Origin: Chitinophagaceae bacterium
GTDB taxonomy: Bacteria > Bacteroidota > Bacteroidia > Chitinophagales > Chitinophagaceae
Length of the DNA stretch: 53,665 bases
Assembly: GCA_947454235.1 (NCBI GenBank)
Contig: CANGIY010000021.1
Location: 1 to 53,665, forward strand
Reading direction: 5' to 3'
A model generated the notes under the pieces. The model saw nothing but the letters and a program-made list of their open reading frames with translations, was not told the origin of the DNA and did no database searches. Of this stretch, positions 41,984 through 53,500 are shown in pieces. The translations under genes were made by a program, and so were the position numbers. How positions within the stretch are numbered: the first letter of the stretch is position 1; each line of letters starts with the position of its first letter.

Positions 41984-42763
41984 TTAAGCTTGCTTTGCTG
42001 TTTTTGCTTTGAAAGCATTGATTGCATTGCGTGTAAAATCACTCAACACCAACCTACCTGAAATTGCAGCGCGCTCAAGCAAAAGGGCATCCCAGTTTTC
42101 AGTGCCATGCCAGAAGATTTTCTTCAACTGATCCATTGCCTCTGGGCTGCTGTGCGCAAGTCGATCAGCTAGTTTAGCAACTGCATCATCAACTTCCTGA
42201 GTTGTCTTATGAATTTCAGAATACAAACCGTGACGTTTAGCCCATTCAGCACTTCTCCATTCAGCAGCATCAATTGCTAACTGAGAGAACCCTGAAATGC
42301 CTATTTTGCGCTCAACTGCCGGGCCAACTACGAACGGACCAATACCTACAGCCAGTTCGCTCAGTTTAACCGAAGCATCGTCGGTTGCAATCGCATAATC
42401 GCAAGCAGCAATAACACCAACTGCGCCACCAACTGCTTTACCCTGAACACGACCAATAATCAGCTTATGGCACTTTCTCATGGCATTGATTACATTAGCG
42501 AATCCACTGAAGAATTTTTTACCTTCTTCCATATTCGTAATGGACATCAATTCATCGAAAGATGCACCGGCACAAAATGCTCTGTCGCCTGCACTTTTGA
42601 GTACAATTACTTTAACCCGGCTATCAATACCTATGTCATTGATTGTTTTTGCCAAATCAGCCAGAATGGCAGATGGTAGCGAGTTACTGGATGGATGAAA
42701 AAACTCAATCGTGGCAATACCATGCTCTATTTCATGGCTCACGTATCCTTCCGCGTGTTTCAT
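41984..42763 (-). CDS. Enoyl-CoA hydratase/isomerase family protein
   Basis: 259 residues, the crotonase fold. 'GIATIEFFHPSSNSLPSAIL' opens the family. The oxyanion hole is provided by 'DRAFCAGASFDEL' and 'GRVQGKAVGGAVGVIAACDYAIA'. The two acidic residues of classical hydratases fall around 'ASVKLSELAVGIGPFVVG', where one position is Glu and the other appears replaced by Gly or Pro, so the reaction (hydration, isomerisation or another) is uncertain. Monogenic, with own promoter and terminator. Confidence 0.92.
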   Translation of the reverse strand: MKHAEGYVSHEIEHGIATIEFFHPSSNSLPSAILADLAKTINDIGIDSRVKVIVLKSAGDRAFCAGASFDELMSITNMEEGKKFFSGFANVINAMRKCHKLIIGRVQGKAVGGAVGVIAACDYAIATDDASVKLSELAVGIGPFVVGPAVERKIGISGFSQLAIDAAEWRSAEWAKRHGLYSEIHKTTQEVDDAVAKLADRLAHSSPEAMDQLKKIFWHGTENWDALLLERAAISGRLVLSDFTRNAINAFKAKTAKQA

Positions 42764-42795
42764 ATAAGTAGCTTTATTTATTAAATTAAGAGGGA

Positions 42796-42825
42796 CGAAA
42801 TTAATTATTTGTTTGTGAAATCAAA
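42796..42825 (-). promoter_or_regulatory. Promoter of the enoyl-CoA hydratase gene
   Basis: Minus strand TTTG (42822-42825), 18 nt, then TAATTTCG (42796-42803), one mismatch to TAnnTTTG. The box ends 32 nt before the ATG. Confidence 0.5.
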
Positions 42826-42900
42826 CACAAAATCATTACTCCATTATTTGCACCAATTGCATTATTGAATGAGCGAATAAATTTAAAAAGATGCCTTCAA

Positions 42901-43758
42901 CTATTTTTTTGCCTCAGTCGCTGTATGCCAGTTAGTTGGCAAAACAAAGCCTATTGACATTATAAGCTCGTAGGTGCCAAAGTTCTGCTTTGCTAGGCCT
43001 TGATACACCTTCAAATTACTGTAACGCGCGTAATCGACCTTCTGAGAAAACTCAATAAACGCATACTTATGTATCGTTGCCCTAACTACTGTTTCCAACC
43101 CTGTGTTCCAGCCACCAAATTGGAAAAGCTGATCATTTTTATCACCGAATAACCTGTTTTCAACGTGCGGTACTACCGGACCGATTCCTGCCTTACCAAC
43201 AAAATCAAGCACAAAATTTTTCTTTTTATCCTGAAACAAATTCACTCGGCGCACGATGTTAAACAAGAAAAAGTTAGCACCGTTATTGAGGTAGTAGTAA
43301 TCACCATTCGCTTCTGAGAACACAAAATTTGTATCCACTTCCCGACCCTTAAATGTACCCTTCATCCTCATGTTCTGTCCATCACGAATCAAGTACTTCG
43401 TGTGGTCGAAATTCAATTCAACACCCCACTTTTGTTCTTTTCCAATGTAAAAACCAAGGCGGTAATTATACTGCGGAATGGTTAACGCCTGACTGAAAAT
43501 ACTTTTATTATTCCAGCCCATGTGGTCACGCGCATCAACTTGAATAAAATCGTAATTACTATTTAATCTAGGCTGCTCCACGTGCACATTGCATTTTGTG
43601 TACCACTCCTGGTTGTAACCCCAACTAAAATAAACAGCCGATAACTTGTGTTCTTTCCCCTTCTTTTTTCCGGTCGGTTTTGCTTCTTGTGCAAATGAAA
43701 CCACACCAAAAAAAGCTAAACCAACCAATATTAGTGACGTTTTCAAACGACGACTCAT
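42901..43758 (-). CDS. Predicted outer-membrane beta-barrel protein
   Basis: About 285 residues. In-frame starts at 43767 (TTG), 43764 (ATG) and 43758 (ATG) are possible; I use 43758 as the one directly before the basic residues of the signal peptide (MSRRLKTSLILVGLAFFGVV). After cleavage near SFAQ, a lysine-rich linker leads to amphipathic strands ('KLSAVYFSWGYNQEWYTKCNVHV', 'YNYRLGFYIGKEQKWGVELNFDHT', 'YAFIEFSQKVDYAR'). No named family recognised. It has a promoter of its own and lies upstream of nothing in the same direction for 140 bp. Confidence 0.7.
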   Translation of the reverse strand: MSRRLKTSLILVGLAFFGVVSFAQEAKPTGKKKGKEHKLSAVYFSWGYNQEWYTKCNVHVEQPRLNSNYDFIQVDARDHMGWNNKSIFSQALTIPQYNYRLGFYIGKEQKWGVELNFDHTKYLIRDGQNMRMKGTFKGREVDTNFVFSEANGDYYYLNNGANFFLFNIVRRVNLFQDKKKNFVLDFVGKAGIGPVVPHVENRLFGDKNDQLFQFGGWNTGLETVVRATIHKYAFIEFSQKVDYARYSNLKVYQGLAKQNFGTYELIMSIGFVLPTNWHTATEAKK

Positions 43759-43783
43759 TAACATCAATTCTGATTTTAGGGCG

Positions 43784-43817
43784 CAAATTTACGCTTTATT
43801 TCACCGAGTTACCCAAA
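43784..43817 (-). promoter_or_regulatory. Promoter of the barrel-like gene
   Basis: Minus strand TTTG (43814-43817), 22 nt, then TAAATTTG (43784-43791), an exact TAnnTTTG. The box ends 25 nt before ATG 43758. Confidence 0.55.
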
Positions 43818-43904
43818 TTAGTCAACAAAAATGCTCAGACTCGAACACGCCTTAAAAAGCGCCCCACAATGCACTTGCGAGTTTGCTGAATTGCGAGCAT
43901 TTTT

Positions 43905-43940
43905 AAAACAAAGGAGGCTACCAAACAATGGCAGCCTCCT
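43905..43940 (-). terminator. Terminator of dnaK
   Basis: AGGAGGCT (43912-43919) pairs with AGCCTCCT (43933-43940), extended by two more pairs after one mismatch. On the minus strand it is followed by TTTGTTTT. It lies 26 bp after the dnaK stop. Confidence 0.85.
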
Positions 43941-43966
43941 CGTTTTCGACTAAAAAAATCAATCAA

Positions 43967-45865
43967 CTATTTTACTTCTTCGTATTCTGCATCAGCGTAG
44001 CCAGCATCACCTGCATTAGCATGTTGGTGTTGATCTTGTCCTTCAGCACCACCCGGATTACCTTGTGTAGCCTTGTACATTTCTTCGCTTGCAGCCATCC
44101 ATGCAGCATTCAATTCTTCTTCAGCTTTGTCTATACCGTCAAGGTCTTCAGCTTTGTGTGCGCTTTGTAATTTCTCTTTTGCCGCCTCAATTGCTGCTTT
44201 CTTTTCAGCCGGAATTTTATCTCCGTATTCTTTCAATTGCTTATCAGTATTGAAAATCAAGCCATCAGCTTTGTTCATTTTCTCTACTTTCTCACGCACC
44301 ATTTTATCACCTGCCTCATTTGCTTTCGCCTCGTTTTTCATGCGTTCAATTTCGTCCTTGCTCAAACCGCTACCCGCTTCAATCCTGATGTTTTGTTGTT
44401 TGCCGGTACCCTTATCGCGGGCTGTAACATGCAACAAACCGTTGGCATCGATATCGAAAGTCACTTCAATTTGAGGTACACCTCTTGGTGCCGGCGGAAT
44501 GCCATCTAAAATGAACCTACCGAGTGTTTTATTGTCTTTCGCCATAGGTCTTTCGCCCTGTAGCACATTGATTTCTACTGAAGGCTGAGAGTCGCTGGCA
44601 GTTGAGAATGTCTCGCTCTTTTTAGTTGGAATTGTAGTGTTTGACTCGATAAGGCGTGTCATTACTCCACCCATTGTTTCAATACCCAAAGAAAGCGGAG
44701 TTACGTCAAGCAACAATACATCTTTCACTTCACCGGTCAATACACCACCTTGAATTGCAGCACCAATTGCTACTACTTCATCAGGGTTAACACCTTTATG
44801 TGGTTTTTTGCCGAAGAATTTTTCTACAACTTCCTGTACTTTAGGAATACGAGTAGAACCACCTACAAGAATTACCTCGTCAATTTCAGAAGTGCTCATG
44901 TTGGCATCTTTCAATGCTTTACGGCATGGCTCCAATGTTCTTTCAATCAGGCTGTCAGACAGTTGCTCGAACTTAGCACGGCTTAATTTCTTAACAAGGT
45001 GCATAGGCACTCCGTCAACAGCAGTGATGTAAGGAAGGTTGATTTCAGTTTCCTGAGATGAAGACAATTCAATTTTTGCTTTTTCAGCAGCGTCTTTCAA
45101 ACGTTGCCAAGCCATTGGGTCTTTACGTAGGTCAACTGATTCATCTTTTTTGAATTCATCAGCCATCCAGTCCATAATTACTTTATCGAAGTCGTCACCA
45201 CCAAGGTGCGTATCACCATTCGTTGATTTTACTTCGAAAACGCCGTCGCCCAATTCAAGCACTGACACGTCGAATGTACCACCACCAAGGTCGAACACAG
45301 CGATTTTTGAATCCTGATTTTTCTTATCAAGACCGTAAGCCAAAGCTGCCGCTGTAGGCTCGTTGATAATACGACGAACTGTCAAACCCGCGATTTCACC
45401 CGCTTCCTTAGTAGCCTGACGTTGAGCATCGTTGAAGTAAGCCGGAACTGTAATTACAGCCTCTTTTACTTCTTGTCCGAGGAATTCTTCAGCAGTTTTC
45501 TTCATTTTCTGAAGAATCATCGCAGAAATTTCCTGCGGTGTATAAAGCCTGCCGTCGATGTCAACTCTCGGAGTGTTGTTGTCACCCTTAACAACTTTAT
45601 AGTTGAAGTGAGATATTTCGTTTGTCACCTCGTCGAACCTGCGACCCATGAAACGCTTGATAGACTGAAGCGTGTTAATAGGGTTTGTGATAGCCTGACG
45701 TTTTGCAGGATCACCAATTTTACGTTCGCCGTTTTTAAGAAATGCGACTACCGAAGGAGTGGTCCTGCGGCCTTCGTCGTTTGCGATTACTACAGGCTCG
45801 TTGCCCTCCATTACCGATACGCAGGAGTTTGTAGTACCTAAGTCAATTCCAATAATCTTTGCCAT
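43967..45865 (-). CDS. dnaK: Hsp70 chaperone DnaK
   Basis: 632 residues, standard length. The nucleotide-binding domain opens '[20 protein letters not shown]' and contains '[17 protein letters not shown]' and '[13 protein letters not shown]'. The linker [15 protein letters not shown] leads into the substrate-binding domain, followed by the helical lid and an acidic tail ending EYEEVK. No grpE or dnaJ gene is adjacent. Two hairpins in tandem lie upstream and insulate it from the preceding gene. No TAnnTTTG box was found in the 90 bp before the ATG, which could mean an alternative sigma factor for heat shock. Confidence 0.98.
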   Translation of the reverse strand: MAKIIGIDLGTTNSCVSVMEGNEPVVIANDEGRRTTPSVVAFLKNGERKIGDPAKRQAITNPINTLQSIKRFMGRRFDEVTNEISHFNYKVVKGDNNTPRVDIDGRLYTPQEISAMILQKMKKTAEEFLGQEVKEAVITVPAYFNDAQRQATKEAGEIAGLTVRRIINEPTAAALAYGLDKKNQDSKIAVFDLGGGTFDVSVLELGDGVFEVKSTNGDTHLGGDDFDKVIMDWMADEFKKDESVDLRKDPMAWQRLKDAAEKAKIELSSSQETEINLPYITAVDGVPMHLVKKLSRAKFEQLSDSLIERTLEPCRKALKDANMSTSEIDEVILVGGSTRIPKVQEVVEKFFGKKPHKGVNPDEVVAIGAAIQGGVLTGEVKDVLLLDVTPLSLGIETMGGVMTRLIESNTTIPTKKSETFSTASDSQPSVEINVLQGERPMAKDNKTLGRFILDGIPPAPRGVPQIEVTFDIDANGLLHVTARDKGTGKQQNIRIEAGSGLSKDEIERMKNEAKANEAGDKMVREKVEKMNKADGLIFNTDKQLKEYGDKIPAEKKAAIEAAKEKLQSAHKAEDLDGIDKAEEELNAAWMAASEEMYKATQGNPGGAEGQDQHQHANAGDAGYADAEYEEVK

Positions 45866-45945
45866 AAATCTTGTATTAATATAGTTGTTTTTACTTGTTT
45901 TCTTTTGGCTTTAGAGCAATGAATGTGCCAATGCATTTTCAATGA

Positions 45946-45977
45946 AAAAATGTCAGGTTTTCGTATTTATGCCTGAC
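45946..45977 (-). terminator. Second hairpin between the lipoprotein gene and dnaK
   Basis: GTCAGG (45952-45957) and CCTGAC (45972-45977), 14-nt loop, followed on the minus strand by A and six T. It stands 87 bp before the dnaK ATG and 34 bp after the first hairpin. It could be a back-up terminator or a regulatory structure for dnaK. Confidence 0.5.
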
Positions 45978-46002
45978 TTTTACATGCCAATTATTGAAAA
46001 AA

Positions 46003-46048
46003 CAATAAAAAAAACTGCCAAAAAGCCCGTAGACCTTTTGGCAGTTTT
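46003..46048 (-). terminator. Terminator of the 378-aa lipoprotein gene
   Basis: A perfect 13-bp stem AAAACTGCCAAAA (46011-46023) and TTTTGGCAGTTTT (46036-46048), 12-nt loop, followed on the minus strand by a T-rich run. It starts 18 bp after the stop. Confidence 0.9.
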
Positions 46049-46066
46049 TAAAAATAATTTCTATAC

Positions 46067-47200
46067 CTAGTAAGCTTTATCAATAATTTTTAGGTCTCTG
46101 AACATTGCATCAGTGACTAAAAACTGAATTGTCTTGTTAGACAGAGTAAGGGTACCCGTTCTTACGCCTCTCGAAGTAAACAATCCCACTACGTCTTTGC
46201 CTTGCAGGTTGGTATAAATAGGTTGAATCTCATTTCCTGTTAACCCTGTACCTTGAAGCGACTGAACGCTGATGTACGTTTTCAAATCGGGTGTAGCCAT
46301 GTATACAAATAGCTGACACCTATCCATGTACCTTACAACATTATTACCTGCTTTACCCATGCCACTCAATATTCCGCTGGCAATAGTAGCCGCTTTTTCA
46401 CTAAACAAAAACGGAACTACACCGGTTTGGTTGGTAGCCAGAGGTACATAACCGAAATCATAATCGAAAGAATGCTTGGTTTTAGGCCCACCTGAAATAG
46501 TCGAATCGTACCAATTAAAGCGCAAAATACATTGCACTACAGAAACAGGAGTTTTGGTTTCAGGAGTTGTCGGATTAGCAAAGTCAAAATTATCAACCGT
46601 CGTGTAACTTCCATTCACTAAAATCTTGTAGTTTAATGCTACACTGGAAAGATCCAACTGTGCCTTTGTTGCGGCAGTGTCATCAAGATAATCGATTTTC
46701 AAAGTCTGTTGACTACCTGTAAGCGGATTATCATCAACAATCACCGGTGCATCAGCATAGTTAACCATACCAGTTACATTGTTTATGACTTTGAGTCTGT
46801 ATATTTTTTGCGGATCAAGTACCTTAGTGAATTTGTAGGCATAGTTCGGACTGTTGAAAAACAAACCGGAATCTTTCGCGTACCCTTCAGTATTCAAATC
46901 AACACGCTTTAAGTCTACAGAGTCGAATGGCACCAAAGATCCCATTGTCAACTCAACCATTCTTACAGTAATCTGGCTAAAAAAACTTGAGTCAGAAACC
47001 TTGGCCATGTTCAGCGCACTTTTCGAATCGTCAAGGAAAGCCTTTTGGACCCTGATGTAATGCGCAGAATCTGCCTTGTCCAACAAACCGTAAATAACGG
47101 CTACTGGCTTATAGGGAGCTGCAACATCAAAATTTTCAGAGCAACTTGAATAGAAAACTACTATGGCTGAGAATAATAGGAAATGTAATGTTTTTTTCAT
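46067..47200 (-). CDS. Lipoprotein, possibly DUF4249-like
   Basis: 377 residues from ATG 47200; the frame is open 30 bp further upstream, but that part overlaps the promoter. A lipoprotein signal ends YSSCS (Cys near residue 20). The body has 'PVAVIYGLLDKADSAHYIRVQKAFLDD', 'IYRLKVINNVTGMVNYADAP' and 'QIQF'-like beta repeats, resembling the DUF4249 group of Bacteroidota lipoproteins, usually found near TonB receptors. None is adjacent here, so this is a family guess. Likely surface- or periplasm-facing. Confidence 0.65.
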   Translation of the reverse strand: MKKTLHFLLFSAIVVFYSSCSENFDVAAPYKPVAVIYGLLDKADSAHYIRVQKAFLDDSKSALNMAKVSDSSFFSQITVRMVELTMGSLVPFDSVDLKRVDLNTEGYAKDSGLFFNSPNYAYKFTKVLDPQKIYRLKVINNVTGMVNYADAPVIVDDNPLTGSQQTLKIDYLDDTAATKAQLDLSSVALNYKILVNGSYTTVDNFDFANPTTPETKTPVSVVQCILRFNWYDSTISGGPKTKHSFDYDFGYVPLATNQTGVVPFLFSEKAATIASGILSGMGKAGNNVVRYMDRCQLFVYMATPDLKTYISVQSLQGTGLTGNEIQPIYTNLQGKDVVGLFTSRGVRTGTLTLSNKTIQFLVTDAMFRDLKIIDKAY

Positions 47201-47217
47201 GAAAATCGAAGATGGGT

Positions 47218-47246
47218 CAAAAATAGACAAATATTCTGTTCCGCAA
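47218..47246 (-). promoter_or_regulatory. Promoter of the lipoprotein gene
   Basis: Minus strand TTG (47244-47246), 18 nt, then TATTTTTG (47218-47225), an exact TAnnTTTG. The box ends 17 nt before ATG 47200, supporting that start. Confidence 0.6.
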
Positions 47247-47551
47247 TTTTTGCATATTCAACAAGCAACAATCATTTTGTTAAAAAATCATAATACCACA
47301 ACTTCTTGCTACAATTTCTTGCTACAAAAAAAGCTTAGAGCATAAGTATTTATAACCATTTTTAGACTCTTTTATTGTGCATTTTGATTGAAACTCAATA
47401 GCATCATACCTCTTTACTCACACAACTGCATAATATTAGTAGAAAATCCTTCAAAAAACACCTCAAACCCCTGTTACATTATAAATTTTTGTCTAAATTT
47501 GAAACTTTATTATTGAACCACTTTTTTTGGAAAACTGCGCAAGCATTTTAT
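47231..47551. other. 320-bp AT-rich divergent intergenic region
   Basis: It separates the lipoprotein gene (minus) from the giant surface gene (plus) and carries the promoters of both. It also contains a short tandem repeat: TTCTTGCTACAA at 47303-47314 and again at 47316-47327 (13-bp period). No coding frame or RNA gene was recognised. Confidence 0.6.
47496..47503 (+). promoter_or_regulatory. -7 box of the giant surface-protein gene
   Basis: TAAATTTG is an exact TAnnTTTG match ending 48 nt before ATG 47552. No convincing -33 TTG at the expected distance. Confidence 0.45.
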
Positions 47552-50500
47552 ATGAGAAAAATTCTATTACCATTATTCTCCCTATCTCTATTTTCCCTCC
47601 TTGCATTTTGGGGCAACAATGTTTCAGCACAAAGAATTGATACCTACGCAGGTAACGGTTCTTCATCTTCAACAGGAGATGGAAGTGCAGCAACTCTTGC
47701 AGGCATCGGAAACCCGGCAGGCATCACCGGCGACCTTTCAGGCAACATCTACTTTACCGACCCTACCAACCACGTTGTGCGAAAAATTGATGGTTCGGGA
47801 ATCATTTCTACTATAGCCGGGACAGGAACATCGGGTTCAGCAGGCGATGGCGGCATGGCTACCGATGCAACACTTGGAACACCATGGGGTATAGCAGTCG
47901 ATTTGTCGGGAAACATATTTGTAAGCGACCGAACCAATAACGTAATCAGAAAAATTGATGCAAGTGGCTTTATTAGTCACTATGCTGGTGGAGGCGTTTT
48001 GCTGGGCGATGGCGGTAGCGCACTTGTTGCTATGCTCGCTTCACCTATGGGACTGTCAATTGACGGTGGCGACAATTTATATATCGCTGACAGGGACAAT
48101 TTCAGAATTCGTAAAATCAGCTCGATAGGAATTATCTCGACAGTTGCAGGAAACGGTTCGTTTGGCAGCACTGGCGATGGATCACTGGCTGTTTCTGCAC
48201 CATTGGTTTCTCCAACGGGCGTAGCTGTCGACCCTTCAGGCAATATTTACATCACTTCAACTTCCGACAATAAAGTTCGCCACGTAAACCTTTTCGGCGT
48301 TATCTCAACATTTGCAGGTAACGGTACAGCGGGAAGCACCGGCGACGGTGGTTTAGCTACCTCTGCACTGCTCAACAATCCAATAAGCGTTAACAGCGAC
48401 GGATCGGGTAATGTATACATCTGCGACCAAAACAACTTCAAGGTGCGCATGGTGAATACTTCAAACATCATCAGTATCACTGCCGGCACTGCAATTTCAG
48501 GCTATTCTGGTGACGGTGGAAATCCTGCTACCGCACAACTCACATCCCCTTCTGCTGTTTACATTGATGGTTCAGGCTTTATTTACATAGCTGACGCAGG
48601 TAACTCAACGATAAGAAGAATCATTCCTGCATGCTCGGGTATGCCATCAGGCGGTGATGCGATAACAGACTTAAACCTCGTTTGCGATGCCTCAATTTAC
48701 CACTTGAGTCTTTCAGGAGCAACAATTTCATACGCCGGCGATTTACAATATCAATGGCAAAGCTCAGCAGACGGATCTTCTTGGGGTTCTATCGGCGGTG
48801 CGACTGACTCTACTTATACCAACAACGCCACATTTACAACGTATTTCAGATGTTTAGTGACTTGCCCGTCTTCCGGGCTCGGATCTTTTTCAAACAATGT
48901 AAAAGTTAACCACTCAACAATTTGCTATTGTTCACCATCATACACTTTCGCTTCATTAAGCTGCGGCTATTTTGGTTACAACATTGCCACTTTTAAGACA
49001 CTTGGTGAATCAGGTACTTCTATTAACGATGTTTCATCATGTACCGGTGCCGGTTATGAAGATAAGACTTCATCAGTCGTTACCTACAACCTTTCTACCA
49101 GCTATTCCGATTCTATGCGTTGCGATAGCCCTGTGACGATGCAAGCGCAGGTTTGGATAGATTTCAATGATAACGGCACGTTTGAAAACACAGAAAGCGT
49201 TGGTGGCACTAATAGTTACGGCAACACTTTGACTGGCTTTAGTATTTCAATTCCTGCTTCTGTTTCAACAGGCATGCACCGTATGCGTGTTGTTACTAGC
49301 TCGGGTGGCTCCCTTTACCCTGGCCTTGATGCTTGTACATTGGGCTACTTTTATGGCGAAACCCGTGACTATACCGCTAAAATCACTCCTTTACCAAACT
49401 GCTCCGGCACACCAACAGCAGGAACTGTTGTAGCTCCTTACAGCGCATGTTTATCTACAAGCTTCAATTTGAGTCTTAGTGGCACTACCTCTGCGTCTGG
49501 TTTGAGCTATCAGTGGGAGCAATCATCTGACAGCACATCATGGAGCACTATTTCAGGTGCAACCAACAATACAGTATCCTTAACCGAATCTTCTACTACG
49601 TTCTACAGATGTAAAGTAGTTTGTTCTTTCTCAGGGTTTTCAAGTTTAACTCCCGGCAAAAAAGTGGTTCATTTAGGATTTTGCTATTGTACACCTGCCT
49701 ACACTGCTGCCAGTGATGGCTGCACAATAGGAACCAGCATCACTCAGTTTGCAGTAAATGGCGAAAGCAGCTCGTCGATTAATGACTTGTACGCATGTGA
49801 TGGTAGTGGTTACGTAGATCAAACTTACTACAGTGTGCAACTCCAACAAGCATCTTCTTATACAACAACTATCTCAGGTACCGCTACATACGCAATGGAT
49901 GCCCAGGTTTGGATAGATTTCAATGATGATGGTACTTTCCAATCTTCGGAAACTGTTGGTGGACTTAACACATACGCTGTCGGCGGTGCGTTCCCTATTT
50001 CAATTCCGTCTGATGCAACAACTGGCGACCACAGAATGAGAATCGTAACCATTTACGATGGCGATGGATATAGGTATCCTTCTTTGGATCCTTGTGCATT
50101 TTTCTATGATTACGGTGAAGCACGAGACTATATGGCACACATTACGGCTCTTCCAACTTGTTTAGGAACTCCGGTTGCTGGCACACTTTCAGGTACCGGT
50201 AGCGTTTGTGCTTCAACTTCTTACTCTTTGACACTTACAGGCATGACTGTTGGTGCGGGTATCACATACCAATGGCAACAATCATCTGATACTATTTCAT
50301 GGTCTAATATTTCTGGCGCAACAACCAGTTCATACTCAGGCACTGAATCATCTACAACATATTTCAGGGTTGTAGTTAGCTGCCCCGCTGCCGGCACATT
50401 AGCTATCAGTAACAACCACGCAGTTAATTTCAGTACAATCTGCTATTGCACTCCTTCTTATACTTCTGCATTAACTTCTTGCAGTACTCTTGGTTTGGCA

Positions 50501-53500
50501 ATTCAGGAATTTAAAGTGAGTGGATCTGCTGGCTCTTCGTTAGATGATGCTTCATTCTGTACAGGTACTGGTTATGAAAATTTAAGTTCAACTTTGAACG
50601 TCAATCTTTCTCAAAGCTCATCTGACACAGCCCTTCTCTATTTCTCTTCTTCATCATCATCAATGGACGCTCAAGTTTGGATTGACTTCAATGATAATGG
50701 CACTTTCGAAGGCACCGAGTCGGTAGGTGGTGCAAATGGTTTTAGCTCACCGGGCACTATTATGTTGAACATTCCTTCAACTGCAACACTAGGTTCTCAC
50801 AGAATGAGGGTTGTTACGAGCCAAGACGGTGTTGGATTTGTTTATCCAACTATGGATCCTTGTACTTCGGGCTACACGTTCGGTGACGCACGCGATTATG
50901 CAGCTACTATTATTAATCCAACTTGTTCCGGTACACCAACTTCAGGAACAGCGAGTGCTACCGTAACAACAGGTTGTGCTCCTTTGTCTACAATATTATC
51001 AGTGAGCGGTGCTTCTTCAGGATCAGGAATTACCTACCAATGGCAGTCTTCTCCTGATGACATTACGTATTCCAACATAAGTGGTGCAACAAACGCAACT
51101 TTTGCAACATCAGCCGGAACTACTACCTACTATCGTTGTAATGTAATCTGTTCTTTCTCTGGCCTCAATGCTGCTACAACTGGCGTACTTGTTACTGTAA
51201 ATACTGCTCCAACAGTTGCAGTTATCACAGGAACACCAACTGTTTGTGCAGGAAGCACAACTTCACTTTTCGATGCAACAAGCGGTGGTAGCTGGACTAG
51301 CTCGAACCTTTCTGCGGCAACAGTAAACGCTTCCGGCGTAGTTACGGGTGTAGACGCAGGCTCTACTAACATATCTTACTCTGTTACTAATGCTTGTGGA
51401 ACTACTTCAGTAGGTCAAGCAGTTACAGTAAGTGCATCACCATCAGCGGGTACAGTTTCTGGTCCAATCACACTTTGTGTAGGAGGTACTGGCTCTTATA
51501 CTTCAACTATTTCAGGTGGTAGCTGGACTTCTGCTACTACTTCAATTGCAACTATTTCAGGTACTGGTACAGCTGGTGGTGTTTCAACCGGTTCTGATGT
51601 TTTATCTTATTCGGTGACCAATGCATGCGGTACTGCAATTGCTACTTACGACATCAATGTAAGCGCAACTGCTTCAGCAGGCACTATATCTGGCGCTACC
51701 AACGTTTGTACGGGTGGCACTATTTTATTAACCGATGGCGTAAGTGGCGGTACATGGTCAAGCAGCGATGCATCAAGGGCTACAATCAGTGGTACTGGTG
51801 TCGTAACTGGTGTGCTCGCAGGTGCTGTTACTATTTCATATACAGTTTCGGGAGGTTGTACTCCTGCTGTCGCTACATATAATATAACAGTAACTACTAC
51901 CCCACTTGCAGGTACTATTTCAGGTCGCTCACTTATTTGTTTAAGTGTTCCCGATACTTTCACTGAAACAGTTTCAGGTGGTGTGTGGAGCAGCAGTAAC
52001 CCTGCGGTGGCTACAGTAACTGCAACAGGTATAGTTTCTGGCGTATCGACTGGTGTTGATACAATATATTATATAGTATCCAACTCTTGCGGAACCACAG
52101 GTACATACTTACCAATATCTGTTAACCTTCTTGCTGACCCTGGCACCATCTCTGGTACTACTGCAGTTTGTGCCGGTTACACAACCAATCTTTACGAAAC
52201 TGTATCTGGTGGAACCTGGAGTAGTTCAAGTTCTTCAATTGCAACTGTTAACTCTTCTGGTGTTGTAAGAGGTGTCACTACTGGATCAGCTACTATTTCT
52301 TATTCAGTTACCAATGCCTGCGGTACACGTTCAGCTACAGCAAATGTGACTGTAACTGCGTTCCCAACAGCGGGAACTATCTCTGGTCCAACAACATTAT
52401 GTTTGGGAACTCCGGCATCTTATACTGATACTGTTACCGGTGGTGTTTGGTCGAGCGGCCTTACTTCTGTTGCAACAATTAGTTCAACTGGTGTTGTAAC
52501 ACCATTAACGACTGGGTCGGTTAATATCTATTATTCTGTTACCAACGCATGTGGTTCTACAAACGTAACAATGACGTTGAGCATTATCACCGCTCCATCA
52601 GCTGGAACAATTTCGGGTACTTCAACAATCTGTCAGGGTGCAACAACTGCACTTTCTGAAACAGTAAGTGGTGGTACATGGAGCAGCAGCGATTCTACCA
52701 TTGCACGAGTGAACACTTCAGGATTAGTAACAGGTGTTGCAGGTGGTCGTCCGACAATCACTTACACAATAACAAATGCTTGTGGCACTACAAATGCTAC
52801 AAATAATATGACCATCAATCCTCTACCAAGTGTAGGCTCTATTAGTGGTCCATCTTCACTTTGTATTACCTCTCCTACTACATATATAGATACAGCAGGT
52901 GGTGGCACCGGTACATGGTCATCGTCAACTACATCTGTGGCAACAGTGTCAAGTACAGGCAGGGTTACTCCTGTTTCAGCCGGTACTACTACCCTTTCGT
53001 ACAGTCGCACCAACAGTTGCGGAACTAATGTTGCTACAACGGCAATCACAGTAAGCAACACTGCAAGTGCTGGTACAATTTCTGGTGGCTCATTTGTTTG
53101 TCCTGGCGACAGTATCTTATTGACAGATGCTGCAACTGGCGGCGTATGGAGTTCAACAAATACTGCTGCCGCTACTGTAACAACTGGTGGTCGCGTTTAT
53201 GGAGTGACACCAGGCACTACTACTATATCTTATACTGTAGCTAATGCTTGCGGAACTTCTGCAACATCAAGAACCATCACGGTTAACCGCAGCTCATCAT
53301 CAGGTACTATCGATGCGACCTCAGGCACATCTGTTTGTGCTGGTGCAACATTGAGTGTTACAGATACTACAATCGGTGGTACATGGTCATCAAGCAACCC
53401 ATCAATTGCGACGGTAGATGCAAGTGGTGACATCACAGGTGTTTCTTACTCTGGTGGCTCAGCTACTATCTCTTACACTGTGAGCAATAGCTGCGGCACT

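Noticed and set aside
45422-45841. 139-residue frame antisense to dnaK
   Set aside because: A long antisense frame over dnaK is a well-known effect of its codon use; no start signal or protein-like features.
51130-53436. Series of 64-105-residue minus-strand frames
   Set aside because: They recur with the 231-bp period of the giant gene's repeats and mirror its codon pattern; shadows of the plus-strand frame.
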